DNA of 64,000 nucleotides. It comes from Actinoplanes couchii. GTDB lineage: Bacteria > Actinomycetota > Actinomycetes > Mycobacteriales > Micromonosporaceae. The stretch covers positions 1-64,000 of the forward strand of contig NZ_BOMG01000063.1 of NCBI RefSeq assembly GCF_016862075.1, read 5' to 3'. Shown here piece by piece: positions 60,034 to 64,000 of the stretch (within the stretch, counting starts at the first letter, position 1; each line of letters opens with the position of its first letter). The notes below the pieces were generated by a model. The model saw only the letters and a program-made list of their open reading frames with translations, made no database searches and was not told the DNA's origin. The position numbers and the translations under genes were made by a program.

Positions 60034-61011
60034 TCAGCGGCCCAGCGCCGTCGCCATCCAACCGCTCAAACCCTTCAGATCCACATCGGCGTACGGGTTC
60101 GGAGCCGGAGCGTTCACCCTGGTCACCAGCTCGAGATAACGACCGTGGGTGGCCTGGAACGGCTCGTGGTCCGACCCGTCGCCGATCTCCTCCAGCATCA
60201 GATAGGCGGCGGCCAGTCGTTCCCGCCGCTCCGGCGAATCGTCCAGCCCGACCGCCGCGGCACTCTCGGCGGCCAGACGCCCGGCCAGCTCACGCGCGTA
60301 GTCCGAGCCGGCCGGCAGCCCCGACCGGTAGGCGTCCAGGATCCGGGTCATCGTGCCCTGACCGGCGTGGATGTAGTCCTGCACCGGAGCCGACGTCATC
60401 ACCGAGGCCCCCGGGAACCCGGTGTGGGTCTCGCGCAGATAGTCCCGTACCGCCGCCCGGAAGTCCGTGTCCTTCAGCAGGTCGGCCAACTCGATCCAGG
60501 CGTCCAGCTGCTCACCGGTCGGATCCTCCGGCAGCCGCGGCCGGGTCGTCCCGAGCCGCTCGGCGAAGTCGGCCGGCAGATCGGCGCCGGCCTCCGCCCA
60601 GAAGTCGTCGACCAGCCGTTCCCGCTCCTGGTCACTCATCGACACCAGCCGGTGCATGAGCCCGGACCGGTCCACCGGCGGCAGATCCCGGTTGAGCGCC
60701 CGCAGCACCGACCGCCGGGCCTGCAGCTCCCGCCCCTGCCGCTCGACCAGCTCCAGATGCTCGGCGATCAGGTACCGCAGCGTGGTCTCGCCGGCCAGCA
60801 GCCGCCGGATCTCCTCGAGCCCGGTCCCCAGCTCACGCAACGTCCGGATGAGTTCGAGCCGCGCGACCGCGGTCACGTCGTACAGCCGATGCCCGGCACT
60901 GTTGAACCCGGAAGCGGGAACGATCCCCTCATCGGCATAGAACCGGATGGCACTGACCGAAAGCCCGGTCCGCCGCGCCACCTCCCCGATCACATGAAGT
61001 TCGTTCGTCAT
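60034..61011 (-). CDS. MerR-family regulator with long effector domain
   Basis: 325 aa. HTH: VIGEVARRTGLSVSAIRFYADEGIVPASGFNSAGHRLYD, then a coiled coil and about 200 residues of helical ligand domain (TGEQLDAWIELADLLKDTDFRAAVRDYL). No Cys-rich metal loop, so probably a drug- or metabolite-sensing MerR. Target unknown; it converges on the ECF triad with no bases between the two stop codons. Confidence 0.9.
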   Translation of the reverse strand: MTNELHVIGEVARRTGLSVSAIRFYADEGIVPASGFNSAGHRLYDVTAVARLELIRTLRELGTGLEEIRRLLAGETTLRYLIAEHLELVERQGRELQARRSVLRALNRDLPPVDRSGLMHRLVSMSDQERERLVDDFWAEAGADLPADFAERLGTTRPRLPEDPTGEQLDAWIELADLLKDTDFRAAVRDYLRETHTGFPGASVMTSAPVQDYIHAGQGTMTRILDAYRSGLPAGSDYARELAGRLAAESAAAVGLDDSPERRERLAAAYLMLEEIGDGSDHEPFQATHGRYLELVTRVNAPAPNPYADVDLKGLSGWMATALGR

Positions 61012-61029
61012 GCCCAGGACTATCCAACC

Positions 61030-63051
61030 TCAACCGACTCGAGCCGCAACCCCTGGATCATCGGTCAGCGGGCTCGCTCGCATCTCAGCAGCGCGCTGAT
61101 ACGCGGGCCCAGTCCACCACCGCCGGCCCTCTGCGGCGACACCCTCGAGGACGAACAGCGTGTGCCGCAGCCCGGTCGCGTCCTCGGCTCCGTCAACGAG
61201 CACCTGTGGATCGTCGTCCGCCCCGGGCCGGCCACTCTCGGTTACCTCCACCTCGATGTCGGTGCCGCTGACGAGGAACAGATGGAACTCGGTGGCGTCC
61301 TCGTCCCCGACCGATACCTGGACGGCCGCGACCGCGTCATACCGATAGTTCGTACGTTCCCACCGGTGAAAGGCGCCCTCCTCGAATACGAGGTCGGTGG
61401 TGAGCTGCCGGATCCCGTCTGAGGTGAGCAGAAACACCAGCATGCGATACCGCGAGTATCGCCAGGGGCCGTTGGTCACCCGTGCCTTCCGGCTGTGCGG
61501 GCCGCCCGCTTCCAGCGAGGCATAGGCCTGGATGTCGCTCCACTTCAGCCGATATTCCCGGATGGCCTGATCCAGCAGGAGACGACGATCGCAGTCGAGC
61601 CACTGCGCCATCTCCATGTCCGTGGGCCGGTCGGCCAATCGGCGCTGCCACCGCCGGTACTCGGCCCGGTACCCCGTCAGCAGTCGCTCCCGCCTGGCGC
61701 CTCCAGCCCGGGCATGCTCGTGTTCCACCATGATTCGGAGGCCGACGGTGGCCGCTATCGCCGCGGCGAATGCGAGGGCGAGGAGAGCGCCGGTGGCGCG
61801 GAGGGCATCCTGCCGTACGGCGGACTGCAGCACCCACACCAGGGCAGGCAGGGTGAGGCCGGCCGAGACGATGGTGGTGAGGCGCAGGATGACGGGGACA
61901 CGGACCCTCGCATCGAGAGCTTCTCCTCGCACCCATCGGCGTCGCATGTCCTTGACCTGAAACCGGATCAGCCATTTGACCCGGTCAGCGGTTGCCGGCC
62001 GTTCACGGTAGGCATCGACCAGGTCATTGCGAAGCCGGCACAGCGGGATGTACGCGGCGGATGACCAGGCCGCACGTTCCCGGTCGCTTCCGGCGGCGAA
62101 TCGTTGAAGGTATTCCAGGTAGAGCTGGTTCACCTCGTCAGCGAAACCACCGGGCCGTGGAGAGCCCTCCCGGGATCGGATCGTACGTCGTTCCTGGTCC
62201 AGTGTGCCCTGGGCCTCCGCACGGAATCGCCAGTTCACTCCCGATCTCCAGGCCAGCACTGCCATCAGCAGGGCTCCTGCCAGAACGATGACGCTGGGGG
62301 AATCACCTCGCTGGATCACGAGCGAGCCCAGGGTTCCGGACGCGCCGATCACCGAAACAGCGACGATCCCCAGCAGTGCCTTTGCCATACGTGAGACAGC
62401 GACTTCGCTCACCGGGCAGACCCTCGGTGGCAGCGGGTCCGGCTCGAAGAACTTCCAGACTCGTTGTCGCCGATCGCCTGCTGTGCGGCCGGCCTTGGCT
62501 TGCTGGATGTCTCCCTGCCACAATTCGTCCTTGAGCGAGCCCTGAATGAGGCGCTCCAAATGCTGCCGGATCTCGGCGCCGACGATCGGCGGCAATCCGT
62601 TGAGATCCGCTTCGATTCCGGAGTCGGAGACCGGCTCGTCCGGCCGTGCTCGGCCGGCGTACACCAGACGCCGAATGACATCAATGCCGGTCGACCAGCT
62701 GTTTGTGGGTAGTTCGCCGATGCGCCTGATCTCCGCGGTCACCCGGTCCCGTTCCTCGGCGGACAACTCCCAGTAGGTACGGCCGCCGAAGAAGGCTAGT
62801 AGCCAGTAGAAGCAGACCTCACCGGAATTCGGGGCCTCGACGATGAGCCGGTCCAGCAGCCGTCGTGCTGTGGTTGCCTGGCCGGAGTCCAAAAACTTGA
62901 GTGCGGTTTCCAGTCGCTCCTCGAACGGTGCATTCTCCGGCGGAAGCCGATAGTAGTTGTGCACGCCACCATGGATGGTGTCGGCCACGGCCCCGTGTCT
63001 TCCACCCTCGGTGTGGACGCGCGGGTTCACCGGTGGCTGGTTCAAGACCAT
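61030..63051 (-). CDS. Four-helix membrane protein with N-terminal amyloid-like (BASS-type) motif
   Basis: 673 aa from ATG 63051, which lies 10 bp inside the nucleosidase gene; longer extensions are antisense to that gene's tail. Residues 16-34 read GGRHGAVADTIHGGVHNYY, nearly the same as the C-terminal tail of the upstream protein. A helical region with a TPR-like look follows (LETALKFLDSGQATTARRLLDRLIVEAP), then four transmembrane segments in two pairs (about 230-275 and 390-450) and a cytoplasmic C-terminal domain (about 500-673, WRYSRYRMLVFLLTSDG, GAFHRWERTNYRYDAVAAVQV). No known enzyme motif. Possible membrane executor of a signalling pair. Confidence 0.78.
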   Translation of the reverse strand: MVLNQPPVNPRVHTEGGRHGAVADTIHGGVHNYYRLPPENAPFEERLETALKFLDSGQATTARRLLDRLIVEAPNSGEVCFYWLLAFFGGRTYWELSAEERDRVTAEIRRIGELPTNSWSTGIDVIRRLVYAGRARPDEPVSDSGIEADLNGLPPIVGAEIRQHLERLIQGSLKDELWQGDIQQAKAGRTAGDRRQRVWKFFEPDPLPPRVCPVSEVAVSRMAKALLGIVAVSVIGASGTLGSLVIQRGDSPSVIVLAGALLMAVLAWRSGVNWRFRAEAQGTLDQERRTIRSREGSPRPGGFADEVNQLYLEYLQRFAAGSDRERAAWSSAAYIPLCRLRNDLVDAYRERPATADRVKWLIRFQVKDMRRRWVRGEALDARVRVPVILRLTTIVSAGLTLPALVWVLQSAVRQDALRATGALLALAFAAAIAATVGLRIMVEHEHARAGGARRERLLTGYRAEYRRWQRRLADRPTDMEMAQWLDCDRRLLLDQAIREYRLKWSDIQAYASLEAGGPHSRKARVTNGPWRYSRYRMLVFLLTSDGIRQLTTDLVFEEGAFHRWERTNYRYDAVAAVQVSVGDEDATEFHLFLVSGTDIEVEVTESGRPGADDDPQVLVDGAEDATGLRHTLFVLEGVAAEGRRWWTGPAYQRAAEMRASPLTDDPGVAARVG

Positions 63052-63965
63052 CCCCGTTCGCCGGTAAGCGGTGTTCCGGTAAAGCCCGGATAGGAGTTGT
63101 GCACACCACCATTGATGACACCGGCCACTGCACCGTGGCTCCCGCCGTATGTCTCTACGCGACATCCCCGATCCTCTGGGCTCACCGGCTCGGCTTTCGG
63201 GGGCCCGGCGGCAGCCAGATCGGCCGCGAGTTCGATGGCAAAGCCAGCGGCGTTGCGAACCGCGTGAGCCTGCCAGTTGTCGCCGTCGGTTGTCGCTTTC
63301 GTGCCGTCGGCGGCGTCACTGATTCCTCGGATCACCGCACCCGGTACGGAGTTGAGTTGACCCGCCTTGGCAAATCCGGCCGCTTCCATCTCGATGGCGA
63401 CGGCGTCCTCATAGTGTTTTCTGATCCAGGTCAGCGGCTCCGACTCGGGCGCGTCGTGCAGCACCTCCCCGGAGGCAATCGGGCCGAAGTGTACGTGGGG
63501 CGAATCGGCCGTCGGCCGATCGCGGCGTTCTCGCGAATAACGGCGGCTGATGTGATGAGCAGTCTGTTCGATGCCATGATCGAGGTCCCAGACCCGGGGG
63601 CGTGAACTGACACCATCGATGCGGGCCGCCGCGCCATGGTAGGCGTAGACGTGTGTGGCGACGACGATGTCACCCAGAGCGACACTCGGTTTCAGTCTGC
63701 CCGCCACGCCGACGAAGAGCACCGCTGCTGGCTGGAACTCGTTGATGGCGCGTTCCGCGATGACTGCCGACACATGGTTGCCCATGCCGGCGAGGACGAG
63801 GACGGCATCCCCCACGCCGCCGGGCAGTGATCCTGTTTCGAACCGGGTTCCCGAGAGTGGAGGAGCCGGCCGGACCTCGGTGAGCCGCTCCCGGACCGCC
63901 TCGTACTCAAGGTCGAGAGCGGTGAGGATGACGACAGGGGAGGTTTTCCATCGATGCTGACGCAT
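63042..63965 (-). CDS. MTA/SAH nucleosidase-like (PNP_UDP) protein with C-terminal amyloid-like motif
   Basis: 307 aa. Phosphorylase/nucleosidase fold: VVILTALDLEYEAVRERL, VFVGVAGRLKPSVALGDIVVATHVYAY, AIEMEAAGFAKA (purine-site Glu) and IRGISDAADGTKA with the catalytic Asp. This branch, ending NWQAHAVRNAAGFAIEL, is often found as an effector domain in bacterial conflict and NLR-like proteins rather than in metabolism. Residues 274-292 read GGSHGAVAGVINGGVHNSY, matching 14 of 19 residues in the N-terminus of the overlapping downstream protein. No RBS is obvious; further genes may lie beyond the window edge. Confidence 0.85.
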   Translation of the reverse strand: MRQHRWKTSPVVILTALDLEYEAVRERLTEVRPAPPLSGTRFETGSLPGGVGDAVLVLAGMGNHVSAVIAERAINEFQPAAVLFVGVAGRLKPSVALGDIVVATHVYAYHGAAARIDGVSSRPRVWDLDHGIEQTAHHISRRYSRERRDRPTADSPHVHFGPIASGEVLHDAPESEPLTWIRKHYEDAVAIEMEAAGFAKAGQLNSVPGAVIRGISDAADGTKATTDGDNWQAHAVRNAAGFAIELAADLAAAGPPKAEPVSPEDRGCRVETYGGSHGAVAGVINGGVHNSYPGFTGTPLTGERGWS

Positions 63966-64000
63966 GCGGTCAAGTTAGCTTCTTGTCATAGGCACAGTAA

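Overview
The window is GC-rich DNA from a filamentous actinobacterium. GTG/TTG starts are frequent, Tat and lipoprotein signals are common, and several families are typical of the group (DUF574-type methyltransferase, SARP/AfsR-type regulator, DUF6461, Pls-like synthetase). The mix fits Micromonosporaceae such as Actinoplanes, but that is an inference from gene content. I saw no rRNA, tRNA, CRISPR array, transposase or phage gene. Many genes are saprophyte carbohydrate-active enzymes.

1-14.8 kb: a DUF1996 secreted protein, then a locus that looks built for high-mannose N-glycans. It holds a secreted GH85 endo-beta-N-acetylglucosaminidase, a LacI regulator, a GH38 alpha-mannosidase, a sugar ABC importer (binding lipoprotein plus two permeases, no ATPase), a GH5 glycosidase resembling beta-mannosidases, and a GH3 enzyme. 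GH85 and GH38 each have a near-identical 14-bp palindromic operator over their promoters, so one LacI protein probably controls glycan release, uptake and breakdown.

14.8-24.6 kb: an AA10 copper monooxygenase with a CebR-type operator, translationally coupled to a His-rich secreted protein; a lipoprotein; TetR and AraC regulators; two oxidoreductases; a divergent pectinesterase/pectate lyase pair sharing a ricin-like module and a nested palindrome; an ECF-like sigma factor; and a frameshifted gene remnant.

24.8-32.3 kb: a TlpA-like thioredoxin, a lipoprotein, a cell-surface group (an anchored protein, a metallophosphoesterase with a WxL-like tail, and a DUF916 protein), a HEAT-repeat protein and a methyltransferase. 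32.3-38.6 kb: GH51 arabinofuranosidase, a BadF-type sugar kinase and a GH2 beta-galactosidase, then a broken AraC gene.

38.8-56.9 kb: an orphan FAD subunit of the xanthine dehydrogenase family, a pRiA4b ORF-3-like protein, a large SARP-NB-ARC-TPR regulator, a lysozyme-like/FG-GAP protein, two divergent diguanylate cyclases, a Pls-like membrane NRPS whose A-domain pocket reads as lysine-like and which is coupled to an M1 peptidase, a Ser/Thr kinase with an extracellular ricin-like domain, and a DUF6461 protein.

56.9-64 kb: a GH43 enzyme; a lipoprotein / ECF sigma / membrane protein triad in which the two flanking proteins share an unrecognised domain; a MerR regulator; and, at the right edge, an overlapping pair. 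One of the pair is an MTA/SAH-nucleosidase-like protein, the other a four-helix membrane protein, and both carry the same short Gly/His/Val motif, which resembles bacterial amyloid signalling sequences. This pair is the best candidate for an undescribed immune or cell-death system.
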